The notes: generated by a model from the sequence alone, not told the origin. 16,288 nt of DNA from an uncultured Acidobacteriota bacterium (GCA_937888665.1 CALBET010000731.1:1-16288); one strand, 5' to 3'. Numbered from the stretch's first letter, positions 7,963 through 14,644 are shown. A program made the numbers and translations.

Positions 7963-8883
7963 CTATTTTTCGGCTGACCGCTCGGACATCAGGATGTTCG
8001 ACATCGCGTAGTTCCCCTCGTGGCACGCGTACTCATACATGACGTAGTCGTCCAGCCGCGGCATCGGACGGACGGCGGTCCAGGGTGCGGTATAGACCGT
8101 CGCGTCTTCGATCGTGAACTGGGTTTCGATGAGATCCTCGCTAACACGCCGATAGCGCTCTACCGCCTTGGTGTTCCGCGACGAGGGGAATCGGTGCACG
8201 GTCAGGTCGCTGAAGTTCGCCGTCTCGACCACCAGGGTGTCGCCCTCCCAGTGCGCGCGCGAGTCGCCGTTCCACTGACGAATACCCTCGTCGAGTTGCG
8301 GGCGCCCGTCGAGCGGAATAATGCGCACGTCGTGGATGTTTTCAACCCGGATCGCGACGTGGGTCGGCGTCTGCAGGATGTGATAGGAGTTGTTGTAGCC
8401 GGTCGAGATCGGCGGCACCCCGTGGTACGAGATGCAGCGGTCCCAGTTGGTGCGATCCACCCAGGAATCAGCGGGGTGCGCCGCCGCGTATTCTCGTTGC
8501 TCGGTCTGGCGCCGCTGCGTGTCTGGGGTCATCGGCAACCGACCGTCGGGTGGATCGATGATCAGCGAAGTCCGCATATCGGAGCTCACCTCGCCGCGGT
8601 CGAACCACAGCGCGTTGTATGACCCAACGTCGCCTGGCCTGGCCGGCTGGTCGACCGTCACCGCGAAGTTCCGCTGCGCCGCTTCCTCGGCGGTGAAGAA
8701 CTCTTTGTCCGACATCGACGTCGGTCGCTGCAGCGGTGTCAACGAGGCATATGACCAGGTTCCCTGTAGGTCGGGGTCGCCCCACGGCGTCCGCAATGGG
8801 CCGTCCTGACCCGCCACGGACGCCGGCATGAGCATGAGCACGCCGGCCAGTGTTCCGAGCACCGAAATCATTCGTTTCTGCAT
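7963..8883 (-). CDS. Secreted protein of an unnamed family common in Acidobacteria (GDPDLQGxW type)
   Basis: This is a 306-aa exported protein whose family I know only as a recurrent hypothetical in Acidobacteria and some Proteobacteria; no function is established. A signal peptide (about 5-25, V-A-G/Q-D) is followed by W-G-D-P-D-L-Q-G-T-W (34-43). Further conserved-looking blocks are D-R-C150-I-S-Y-H-G-V-P-P, the I-H-D-V-R-I-I-P-L-D-G-R-P segment (183-195), H-W-E-G-D-T-L-V-V-E-T (211-221) and a C-terminal Y-E-Y-A-C287-H-E-G-N-Y. Only two Cys remain after the signal, C150 and C287, which could form a disulfide. ATG 8883 was chosen because GGGAG lies 8 nt upstream and the signal peptide starts there; the longer in-frame ORF to 8982 is Arg/Ser-rich and overlaps the MBL gene. 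It sits between the MBL gene (67 bp) and cytochrome gene (7 bp), in a likely operon with the quinoprotein. Confidence 0.8.
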   Translation of the reverse strand: MQKRMISVLGTLAGVLMLMPASVAGQDGPLRTPWGDPDLQGTWSYASLTPLQRPTSMSDKEFFTAEEAAQRNFAVTVDQPARPGDVGSYNALWFDRGEVSSDMRTSLIIDPPDGRLPMTPDTQRRQTEQREYAAAHPADSWVDRTNWDRCISYHGVPPISTGYNNSYHILQTPTHVAIRVENIHDVRIIPLDGRPQLDEGIRQWNGDSRAHWEGDTLVVETANFSDLTVHRFPSSRNTKAVERYRRVSEDLIETQFTIEDATVYTAPWTAVRPMPRLDDYVMYEYACHEGNYAMSNILMSERSAEK

Positions 8884-8950
8884 CTGGAATCTCCCTGCTG
8901 AACGGCATCGACGGCGTCGGCTCGACCCGCGAACCGTGCCCCTCGCCGTG

Positions 8951-9886
8951 CTACCGGCTCTCGTTGTAGATGTTCTGGACAAGCGTTGTCACCCCTGGTG
9001 CCGGTGCTTGAAAGTCGCTGTACGGGGCTGGCTTGACATACGCGCCGGCCACCTCCTCGACGGTTTGACCCGATGCCATGCCGTGCTGGGCAGTGTGGAC
9101 CAGATCGTTGAAAAACCCGCTGAAGCTCACAAAGGTGCTCCAGGGCACGGTCACCGTATGGTGACCGGCAATCACCGTGTCCACGTTCTTGATGCCCTCG
9201 ACCGCTCGCATCAGCGTTGACCCGAACTCGACGGCGCTGCCGTTCCCGTTGGCGACGTCTATGAAGGGCAGCCCCAGGCGCTGGAACATGTCACCGGTAT
9301 GGACGGTGCGCGCGTGCCGGAACACGACGAACGTATCGCCGTCGGTATGTCCACGACCGAAGTAATACAGGTCGATGCGGTCGTCGCCCTCGAACAGCGA
9401 TTTCCGTCCGGAGAAGGTCGTCGTGGGCAGATACTTGGCGTTCGCCCCCTTGAACGCGTCACAGTTCGAGACCGGTTGGCAGGTCGCGCGTGCCATCTGG
9501 GCGCGTGTGTTCTCGTGAGCCACGAATTCCACGGTGTCCGGAAACTCGGTGTTGCTGCCGGTATGGTCGAAGTGGGTGTGTGTGTTGATGATGGTCGTGA
9601 CCGGCTTGTCAGTGACAGTGGCGACGAGGTCGAGAATATCCTTGCCATAGCCGGCAAGTTTGGTATCAACCAGGACCACGCCGTCGGTGGTCACGAACGC
9701 GACGGTGTTCCCGCCGGTCCCCATGCTCTGCTCGGCGGGAGGAGGAGGATTACTGAGCAGAAATAGGTTCTCCGCCACCTTCTGGATCCCGTGAATCTCG
9801 GCTCGCGGCTGCCGGGCCTCGTAGGTCGCCCCGGTGAAGCCGACGCCCACGAGCGTTACGATCACCAGGCAGGTTCTGCGCCTCAT
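8951..9886 (-). CDS. Secreted metallo-beta-lactamase-fold hydrolase
   Basis: This is a 311-aa MBL-superfamily protein. The dinuclear metal site is visible: H103-x-H105-x-D107-H108 in N-T-H-T-H-F-D-H, H180 in G-R-G-H-T-D-G-D, D199 in H-T-G-D-M and H242 in A-G-H-H. An N-terminal hydrophobic segment (about 6-20) suggests export. Two Cys (C136, C142) are close together and could form a disulfide. ATG 9886 follows GGAGGTG with about 4-nt spacing; the 140 extra in-frame residues upstream run antisense to the lipoprotein gene and are rejected. It is the first gene of the MBL/unknown/cytochrome/quinoprotein set. MBL hydrolases occur beside quinoprotein systems in other bacteria, but this one is not recognisably PqqB. 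The substrate is unknown: beta-lactam, lactone, thioester and sulfate or phosphate esters are all possible. Confidence 0.88.
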   Translation of the reverse strand: MRRRTCLVIVTLVGVGFTGATYEARQPRAEIHGIQKVAENLFLLSNPPPPAEQSMGTGGNTVAFVTTDGVVLVDTKLAGYGKDILDLVATVTDKPVTTIINTHTHFDHTGSNTEFPDTVEFVAHENTRAQMARATCQPVSNCDAFKGANAKYLPTTTFSGRKSLFEGDDRIDLYYFGRGHTDGDTFVVFRHARTVHTGDMFQRLGLPFIDVANGNGSAVEFGSTLMRAVEGIKNVDTVIAGHHTVTVPWSTFVSFSGFFNDLVHTAQHGMASGQTVEEVAGAYVKPAPYSDFQAPAPGVTTLVQNIYNESR

Positions 9887-9921
9887 CCACACCTCCACGT
9901 GCACGTCTGTTGGAACGGCCA

Positions 9922-9927
9922 ATTGTA
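9922..9927 (-). promoter_or_regulatory. Candidate -10 box (TACAAT) for the MBL-led operon
   Basis: On the - strand this reads TACAAT, five of six matches to consensus, 35 bp upstream of the MBL start. No good -35 is seen. It faces away from the similar box at 9989-9994. Confidence 0.4.
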
Positions 9928-9988
9928 TCATCGGGGACCGGCTCGGCCGCGGGGAGTGGGGTGATTTTGGTGGGGGTGCCATGACATA

Positions 9989-9994
9989 TACAAT
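9989..9994 (+). promoter_or_regulatory. Candidate -10 box (TACAAT) for the lipoprotein gene
   Basis: TACAAT lies 22 bp upstream of ATG 10017, with a partial -35 (TTGGTG, 9967-9972) 16 bp before it. The predicted transcript would start near 10001 and carry a short leader that includes GGAGG. Confidence 0.45.
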
Positions 9995-10016
9995 GCGCGA
10001 GTGAATGGAGGTCCAC

Positions 10017-10916
10017 ATGCAAGGTGCACGATATTCGACGGCGCTTCTCACGGCACTTTTCCTGTTCGGTTGCGGCGGCGACGACAGCCCGACAGCGCCC
10101 ACGATGGTCCCCACCACGCCGACAGCGCCGACAGCGCCGATCGTGGTCACGATCACGGCGCAGGTGGTCAACAACGCCTCCAACCAGGGGCTCCGGACAT
10201 TGACCCCGCAGGGGACCGTGGAAAGCCACAATCTGCGCGTGACCGGGAACGTGGATGTCATGGGCGGAAACGTCACGATCAGCACCACGCTGATATACAC
10301 GTTCACCCCCGACGGGAGTCAGCCGCCAGCGACGATCGAGGAAAATCCCTTTTCGAACCGGACGATAGCCCCCAACACCGGCGGCGCGCCCTTCACCGTC
10401 GACATCCCGATCAATGTCCCGCCGGGGACGAGTACCGACGGCATCGTGGTCATCGTGGTGAACGGCACCGACGCGAACGGCGGCACCGTCAACGTGTCGC
10501 AAGAGCTGCCGGTCACCGGCACCAACACGCAACGACCGGCCGGGTCCTGCACCCCAGACGCCAATACGCTGTGCATGGACGGGGGCCCAGGAAGCCCGGG
10601 CAGGTTCAAGGCGCAGGTCGATTGGCGCGACTTCGACAACAACACTGGTCCGGGGACGGTGACGGACGGTCAACGATTCAACGACGGCGGGAGTTTTTCC
10701 TTCTTAGATCCAGACTCCATTGACCTATTCGTTCGGTTGTCGAACAACTGCGGCTCGGCCAACAGATTCTGGGTCTTCGCCGCGGCAACCACCGACGTGG
10801 AGTACACCCTGAGGATTACCGACACCCAGACGAACCAGACGAGGTCGTACTTCAATCCCCTGGGAACGCCCTCGGCGCCGATCCAGGACACTTCGGCCTT
10901 CGCGACCTGTCCGTAG
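10017..10916 (+). CDS. Probable lipoprotein with acidobacterial-type beta-rich C-terminal domain
   Basis: This is a 299-aa predicted lipoprotein. The signal ends in a lipobox-like L-F-G-C19, followed by G-G-D-D and a Thr/Pro/Ala linker (about 24-40). The middle part is beta-rich, with Val/Thr strands that recall Ig-like or cohesin-like domains. After two Cys in C-T-P-D-A-N-T-L-C comes a C-terminal domain of about 110 residues carrying V-D-W-R-D-F, F-x-F-L-D-P-D-S, N-R-F-W-V-F and Y-T-L-R-I-T-D-T. That pattern recurs at the ends of many extracellular proteins in Acidobacteriota, as I recall it. ATG 10017 has GGAGG at 10007-10011; an in-frame ATG at 10005 overlaps that site and is less likely. 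The gene is divergent from the MBL gene. Its stop lies 10 bp from the stop of the convergent RGLX-like gene. Function unknown; surface display is likely. Confidence 0.8.
   Translation: MQGARYSTALLTALFLFGCGGDDSPTAPTMVPTTPTAPTAPIVVTITAQVVNNASNQGLRTLTPQGTVESHNLRVTGNVDVMGGNVTISTTLIYTFTPDGSQPPATIEENPFSNRTIAPNTGGAPFTVDIPINVPPGTSTDGIVVIVVNGTDANGGTVNVSQELPVTGTNTQRPAGSCTPDANTLCMDGGPGSPGRFKAQVDWRDFDNNTGPGTVTDGQRFNDGGSFSFLDPDSIDLFVRLSNNCGSANRFWVFAAATTDVEYTLRITDTQTNQTRSYFNPLGTPSAPIQDTSAFATCP
10121..10138 (+). repeat. Tandem 9-bp repeat GACAGCGCC (two copies) in the lipoprotein linker
   Basis: Two adjacent exact copies (10121-10129, 10130-10138), with a third exact copy at 10091-10099, encode the Pro-Thr-Ala-Pro linker after the lipobox. 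Such short in-frame repeats can change linker length by slippage. Confidence 0.8.
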
Positions 10917-10926
10917 GGTGACGCCG

Positions 10927-12162
10927 TCAGCGCGCTTGCGGAGTCGGCAGGCCGCTCGCGGTGTACTGCGCGTCGTCGATCAGGACCTCCAGCGGGTGCA
11001 ACATCGACGGCGGGCTGGTCGCGGCGCCGATCTGCACCGGGGTCGACACGAAATGCTGGTAGACCGACAGCCGATGGCGACCCGTCGGTCCGGCGGGAGC
11101 GACGCTGAAGGCGGCGTGACCCGCGCCGTCTAGGGAGATCGCATAGGTGCCGGGAGCCGCCGCGAACTGGTCGACCGCGAAGGCCACCACGTCGGTCGGG
11201 CCCTGCACGTGTCCCCACCCCGCCACGACGGGGCGCGTAGCGCCGGTCGTCTCAAAGGGGCGTTCCTGGCCCTTGGGCCCGGTGTCGACGCGCCAGGCGG
11301 TCACGCCGTCAATCTCGACGGCGTTCCGCAGGACGACCGAGCTGTCAGCATCCCGTAGAGCCCCATAGGTCCAGCGGTCCGTTCCGAAGTCCCACACCCA
11401 GGGCAACGGCCCGACAGACAGCGGCGAGTGAAAGGACAGTGACCGTAGCCGGTGATCCGGGTCCTCCACGGCCGCCGTCGCCCTGACCCATGACTTGCTG
11501 TTCGGCATCTCCAGGGTCACGACGAAGGGCAGCTGAGCTCCATCCTGAAGCGCGACGCGACCCGAGTAGCGCAGCTCGACGTAGAGCGGACCGCCGCGGA
11601 CGATTTCGAAGGTGTCGCCGGGACCGCCAACCGGATACGACCTATCCTCGGCGTCCGAGACAATGAATCCGTTCGGGCCGGGGCCGATCACCTCGTCTCG
11701 ATAGCGTACGGACCGAATGAGCGGCACTGCCGTCTTGCTCACCCGGACACGCCCCACCTGGACGGCATCCGCTTCGTCGACGACCGGAAGCCCGCGCCCC
11801 ATCTCGGCGCTAGACGACACACCCGCACCGTAGTCAAGGCGATACGAGCGCGTCTCTTCAGGTCCGAGGCTCGCGTTGAAGTCGACCAACAGCCACTGGA
11901 CGGACCCGTCGGGCCAACGAGAGTCAGCGGTGACCTGGGCCGCCACCTCCTCATCACCTTGCCGCAGCCGGGTCTGGGCCAGTTGGGCCAACGCGCCGGC
12001 CGGAAAGGGCACCCTCGCGTTGACCGGATAGGAGTTCCGCCGGATGCCCTGGGTCTCGTGGACGGTGAACGCGACCGTCGCGGGCGGCTGGGCCATGGCG
12101 GGCAGCGGTGTACACGCGACAGCTGCGAATAGTGCTATCCACGGCGTGGCAGTCGCTCTCAT
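10927..12162 (-). CDS. Exported PcRGLX/YetA-like N-terminal RIFT-barrel domain protein
   Basis: This is a 411-aa exported protein. Residues about 28-115 match the N-terminal RIFT-barrel domain of exo-rhamnogalacturonan lyase (PcRGLX/YetA) proteins: V-P-F-P-A-G-A-L (51-58), then Q-V-T-A-D-S-R-W-P-D-G-S-V-Q-W-L-L-V-D-F (76-95) and an E-T-x-x-Y-x-L-x-Y-G end. The rest looks beta-rich, and it is far shorter than full lyases (roughly 800-900 aa), so the catalytic helical barrel appears absent. It may bind a carbohydrate rather than cut it. The signal ends near A-M-A/Q-P (24/25); V-A-C17 is a possible but poor lipobox. ATG 12162 follows GGAGGAG with 4-nt spacing; 44 extra upstream residues in the open frame overlap the DUF2272 gene and are rejected. 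It starts 10 bp after DUF2272, so the two are probably co-transcribed. Confidence 0.68.
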   Translation of the reverse strand: MRATATPWIALFAAVACTPLPAMAQPPATVAFTVHETQGIRRNSYPVNARVPFPAGALAQLAQTRLRQGDEEVAAQVTADSRWPDGSVQWLLVDFNASLGPEETRSYRLDYGAGVSSSAEMGRGLPVVDEADAVQVGRVRVSKTAVPLIRSVRYRDEVIGPGPNGFIVSDAEDRSYPVGGPGDTFEIVRGGPLYVELRYSGRVALQDGAQLPFVVTLEMPNSKSWVRATAAVEDPDHRLRSLSFHSPLSVGPLPWVWDFGTDRWTYGALRDADSSVVLRNAVEIDGVTAWRVDTGPKGQERPFETTGATRPVVAGWGHVQGPTDVVAFAVDQFAAAPGTYAISLDGAGHAAFSVAPAGPTGRHRLSVYQHFVSTPVQIGAATSPPSMLHPLEVLIDDAQYTASGLPTPQAR

Positions 12163-12172
12163 GACTCCTCCA

Positions 12173-13195
12173 TCAGCAGCGCGCGGCGTTGGTCGGAGCC
12201 ACGACGTGGTTGGCCGCCAGCCGAGCATGAGCTGGCCCCCCGGTGCAGGTGATCGCCCGTATGGTCGGGCTCTCACCGAGCGCGTCCGACTCAATCGGGT
12301 CGGCGCGCAGTTTGAGGTGGGCGAACAACGGACGCGCTCCGCCGTGCGGCCGCAAGCCCACGCCCGGCTCCAGCACGGCGGGTACCACCTTCAGGCTCAC
12401 CGTGCCGCGGACGTTGCCTCCAATGGTCAGAATCCGGCCGTGCGCCTCGTCAAGCGCGACCACCACATCGCAGTGGGTGCGGGCGCCTTCGCCCATCTGT
12501 CGACGGCGTTCGGCCAGCGAACCATAGGCAGGCCGCCGCCCGCTGCACAGGAGGTCGCCGGGGAGAATCTCTGTCTCACCGATGTCGTAGGCGGTGAACG
12601 CGGCCGGCCCGGCGCCGGCGTCCCGAGCGCGAATGGCCTGGTCGATGTAGGTGTGATGCGCGACCGCGCGTTGAAAACGGTGTGACTCGACAAGTCCGCT
12701 CTCACACATCACCCACGACACGAACGCCGCGGACCACGGGGTGCGCCAGCGGGCACTGCCGGCGGATCCGTCCCACCGCTGGTTCTGGTGCTCGATGATC
12801 CAACCGCCCTCCGGGGTCACGGTCCAGTAGCCGGCGATGGAATCGGCGACCCGCGCGGACTCGACCGGGCTCAGACGCGGCCGCCGGGACCTTCCGCGTG
12901 CCGTCGGTTGCTCGTCGAGCCGCGTCTGGTCCACGAGGGAGAACCCAAAGAACCCCCATTCCTGCGCCGCGACATCCACGATGCGCCGGCGGAGCGGTTC
13001 ACCCGACATACGGCGGCAACCGGTCTCCCGCACGGTGAGGCTCCCGGCCGCGCCGCTCACCCGGGTCGAGGGCGGCACGACGTCGAGCGCGTCGGTAGAC
13101 AGCCGCTCACGCGTCGGTGCCTGCGCGTTGACGGGAGTCGCGCCGACCGCAACTCCCGCGACGACCAAGATAGCGGCAAGTATGAGCACTCTCAT
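12173..13195 (-). CDS. Exported DUF2272 domain protein (NlpC/CHAP-like layout)
   Basis: This is a 340-aa secreted protein with a clear signal peptide (residues 1-25, N-A-Q/A) and a DUF2272-type domain from about 63 to 290. Marker blocks are P-W-S-A-A-F-V-S-W-V-M (153-163), A-H-H-T-Y-I (179-184), P-G-D-L-L-C (212-217), H241-C242-D243-V-V-V and I-G-G-N-V-x-G-T-V (258-266). The order resembles NlpC/P60 and CHAP amidases, where a nucleophile motif is followed by a P-G-D-L strand and a catalytic His strand, but no Cys stands at the expected nucleophile place. The C-terminal tail (about 300-340) is not recognised. ATG 13195 has no Shine-Dalgarno; a TAGAAT box ends 14 bp upstream, which would give a leader of only a few bases. 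Longer starts would lose the signal peptide and overlap the divergent promoter. The function of DUF2272 is unknown. Confidence 0.75.
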   Translation of the reverse strand: MRVLILAAILVVAGVAVGATPVNAQAPTRERLSTDALDVVPPSTRVSGAAGSLTVRETGCRRMSGEPLRRRIVDVAAQEWGFFGFSLVDQTRLDEQPTARGRSRRPRLSPVESARVADSIAGYWTVTPEGGWIIEHQNQRWDGSAGSARWRTPWSAAFVSWVMCESGLVESHRFQRAVAHHTYIDQAIRARDAGAGPAAFTAYDIGETEILPGDLLCSGRRPAYGSLAERRRQMGEGARTHCDVVVALDEAHGRILTIGGNVRGTVSLKVVPAVLEPGVGLRPHGGARPLFAHLKLRADPIESDALGESPTIRAITCTGGPAHARLAANHVVAPTNAARC

Positions 13196-13209
13196 GGGTG
13201 GTGGGTCGA

Positions 13210-13215
13210 ATTCTA
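13210..13215 (-). promoter_or_regulatory. Candidate -10 box (TAGAAT) for the DUF2272/RGLX-like pair
   Basis: On the - strand TAGAAT (five of six to consensus) ends 14 bp before ATG 13195, so the leader would be about 8 nt and too short for a normal ribosome site. The -35 is not clear. Confidence 0.35.
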
Positions 13216-13319
13216 TCGCGTGATGTGAACGGCGCACGCAACTGTTCCCGGGATGTGCACTCGCACCGCTGGGGGCGACGTGACAACTGGCGATTCCGAG
13301 GACCCCGATCAAACCGCGT

Positions 13320-13325
13320 TACAGT
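13320..13325 (+). promoter_or_regulatory. Candidate -10 box (TACAGT) placing a leaderless GTG start
   Basis: TACAGT ends exactly 7 bp before GTG 13333, the spacing expected if transcription begins at the start codon itself. No -35 consensus and no Shine-Dalgarno are visible. Confidence 0.35.
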
Positions 13326-13332
13326 CTGTCGG

Positions 13333-14508
13333 GTGAACCGCACCTGCGCGCGCTGGACGGCCTGGGTCTGCGTGGTTGCCATTGCCGCCGCGACCGCAGC
13401 GGCTCAGCCCGCCGCTCCGGACCGCCGGTCTACTCCGGTCCTACCGGAGTCTCCGTATCGTTACGACGCCGTTGCCCTCCCGCGACACTTCACCGAGCGC
13501 GATGGGCCCGAGAGCATCGCGTCCGCCGACAACACACCCGTCGACAATCCCACGACCGACGCGGGGGCCACACTGGGGCGGGTGCTGTTCTACGACACCC
13601 GTCTGTCGCCGACCGATTCCGTCTCGTGTGCCACCTGCCATCAGCAAACACACGGGTTCTCCGACCCCCGTCGGTACAGCGTCGGGTTCAACGGGGAGAC
13701 CACCCGCCGCCACTCGATGAGTCTCACCAACGCGCGATATTACGGGCGAGGACGATTCTTCTGGGATGAGCGCGCCGAGACGCTCGAGGCTCAGGTCCTG
13801 ACGCCGTTGCAGGACCCGATCGAAATGGGGATGACGCTGGAGGGCCTCGAAGCGAAGCTGGGCCGGATCGACTACTACCCGCCGCTCTTTGAACAGGCCT
13901 TTGGCAGCCCGGCCGTCACGGCGGACCGGATTGCCCGGGCGCTCGCGCAGTTCGTCCGCGCCCTCGTGTCGTATCGATCGCCGTACGACCGGGCGCGTGC
14001 GGCCGGCCCACCTGGCTCAACCGCGTTTGCGGCCGAGCTGCCCGAATTGCCCCGCCTCGGTCACCAGCTCTTTGTGGCGGTACCCGGCCGGGGCGTCCGC
14101 GCCGGCGGTTGCGCCCGGTGCCACGTCAGCGACGCGCAGATCAGCCTGTCGCCCCGCAATATCGGTCTCGCCGGACTCGACCCGGACGGCGGCGGGGACC
14201 AGGGCGCCGAGGACGGACGTTTCAAGGCGCCGTCCTTGCGCAACGTGGCGGTCCGCGCGCCCTACATGCACGACGGTCGCTTTGCCACCCTACGCGAGGT
14301 CATCGAGCACTACAGCACGAAGGTCGAGGCCAACCCGTTCCTCGACATGACGCTGATGGACCGCCGTCTGGCCGTGACCGGCGGACCGGTGCGCCCGGTG
14401 CGTCTGGAGCTGACTGAAAGAGAGATAGACGCGCTGATCGCGTTTCTCGGCACCCTCACGGACGAGGCGTTTCTTGCCGACCCCTGGTTCTCGGACCCCT
14501 TCTCATGA
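13333..14508 (+). CDS. Diheme cytochrome c peroxidase / MauG family protein
   Basis: This is a 391-aa exported diheme protein. Bacterial cytochrome c peroxidases reduce H2O2 in the periplasm with electrons from small cytochromes, and MauG relatives use the same fold for protein oxidation. Heme 1 is C99-A-T-C102-H103 and heme 2 is C260-A-R-C263-H264. F-F-W144-D-E-R-A, D-P-I-E164-M-G (the Glu used in peroxide cleavage) and A-P-Y-M312-H-D-G-R-F (axial Met) are all present, with R-F-K-A-P-S-L-R-N before the last. The signal peptide is residues about 8-25 (A-A-Q/P). I chose GTG 13333 because it puts the signal at the N-terminus; the open frame extends to ATG 13198, but those 45 residues are Arg-rich and overlap the divergent promoter. 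No Shine-Dalgarno is visible. Peroxidase versus MauG-like role cannot be settled here. Confidence 0.88.
   Translation: MNRTCARWTAWVCVVAIAAATAAAQPAAPDRRSTPVLPESPYRYDAVALPRHFTERDGPESIASADNTPVDNPTTDAGATLGRVLFYDTRLSPTDSVSCATCHQQTHGFSDPRRYSVGFNGETTRRHSMSLTNARYYGRGRFFWDERAETLEAQVLTPLQDPIEMGMTLEGLEAKLGRIDYYPPLFEQAFGSPAVTADRIARALAQFVRALVSYRSPYDRARAAGPPGSTAFAAELPELPRLGHQLFVAVPGRGVRAGGCARCHVSDAQISLSPRNIGLAGLDPDGGGDQGAEDGRFKAPSLRNVAVRAPYMHDGRFATLREVIEHYSTKVEANPFLDMTLMDRRLAVTGGPVRPVRLELTEREIDALIAFLGTLTDEAFLADPWFSDPFS
13432..13450. repeat. Perfect 8-bp inverted repeat with 3-nt loop inside the CCP gene start
   Basis: ACTCCGGT (13432-13439) and ACCGGAGT (13443-13450) are exact reverse complements separated by CCT. 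It falls about 100 nt into the CCP/MauG gene, in the linker after the signal peptide. It could form a stable mRNA hairpin or a DNA-binding palindrome. Confidence 0.6.
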
Positions 14509-14555
14509 CGATCCGACGGCGCCCGCGAAGCCGATTGCGATTCTCGATCCGCTGA

Positions 14556-14571
14556 TCGCCCTGAAGGGCGA
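14556..14571. terminator. Weak terminator-like hairpin after the CCP gene
   Basis: TCGCCC (14556-14561) pairs with GGGCGA (14566-14571) around a TGAA loop, 48 bp past the CCP stop. There is no T-run, so Rho-independent termination is doubtful. Confidence 0.25.
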
Positions 14572-14644
14572 GTAGGACCCGCGGCGGGTGTGAAGTTTTC
14601 GCCAACCCGTCCGTAACCAATCGAGACGGAACGGCGTCCTACCC

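Noticed and set aside
10091..10138. Possible CRISPR-like or regulatory repeat of GACAGCGCC
   Set aside because: The copies are in frame with the lipoprotein linker and encode Pro-Thr-Ala. There are no spacers.
9887..10306. N-terminal extension of the MBL frame by 140 residues
   Set aside because: It runs antisense to the lipoprotein gene and puts the signal peptide in mid-protein. ATG 9886 has its own GGAGGTG site.
14505..14555. 16-codon frame whose ATG overlaps the CCP stop (ATGA)
   Set aside because: The product is a short Arg-rich peptide with no motif, and overlap of ATG with TGA arises often by chance.
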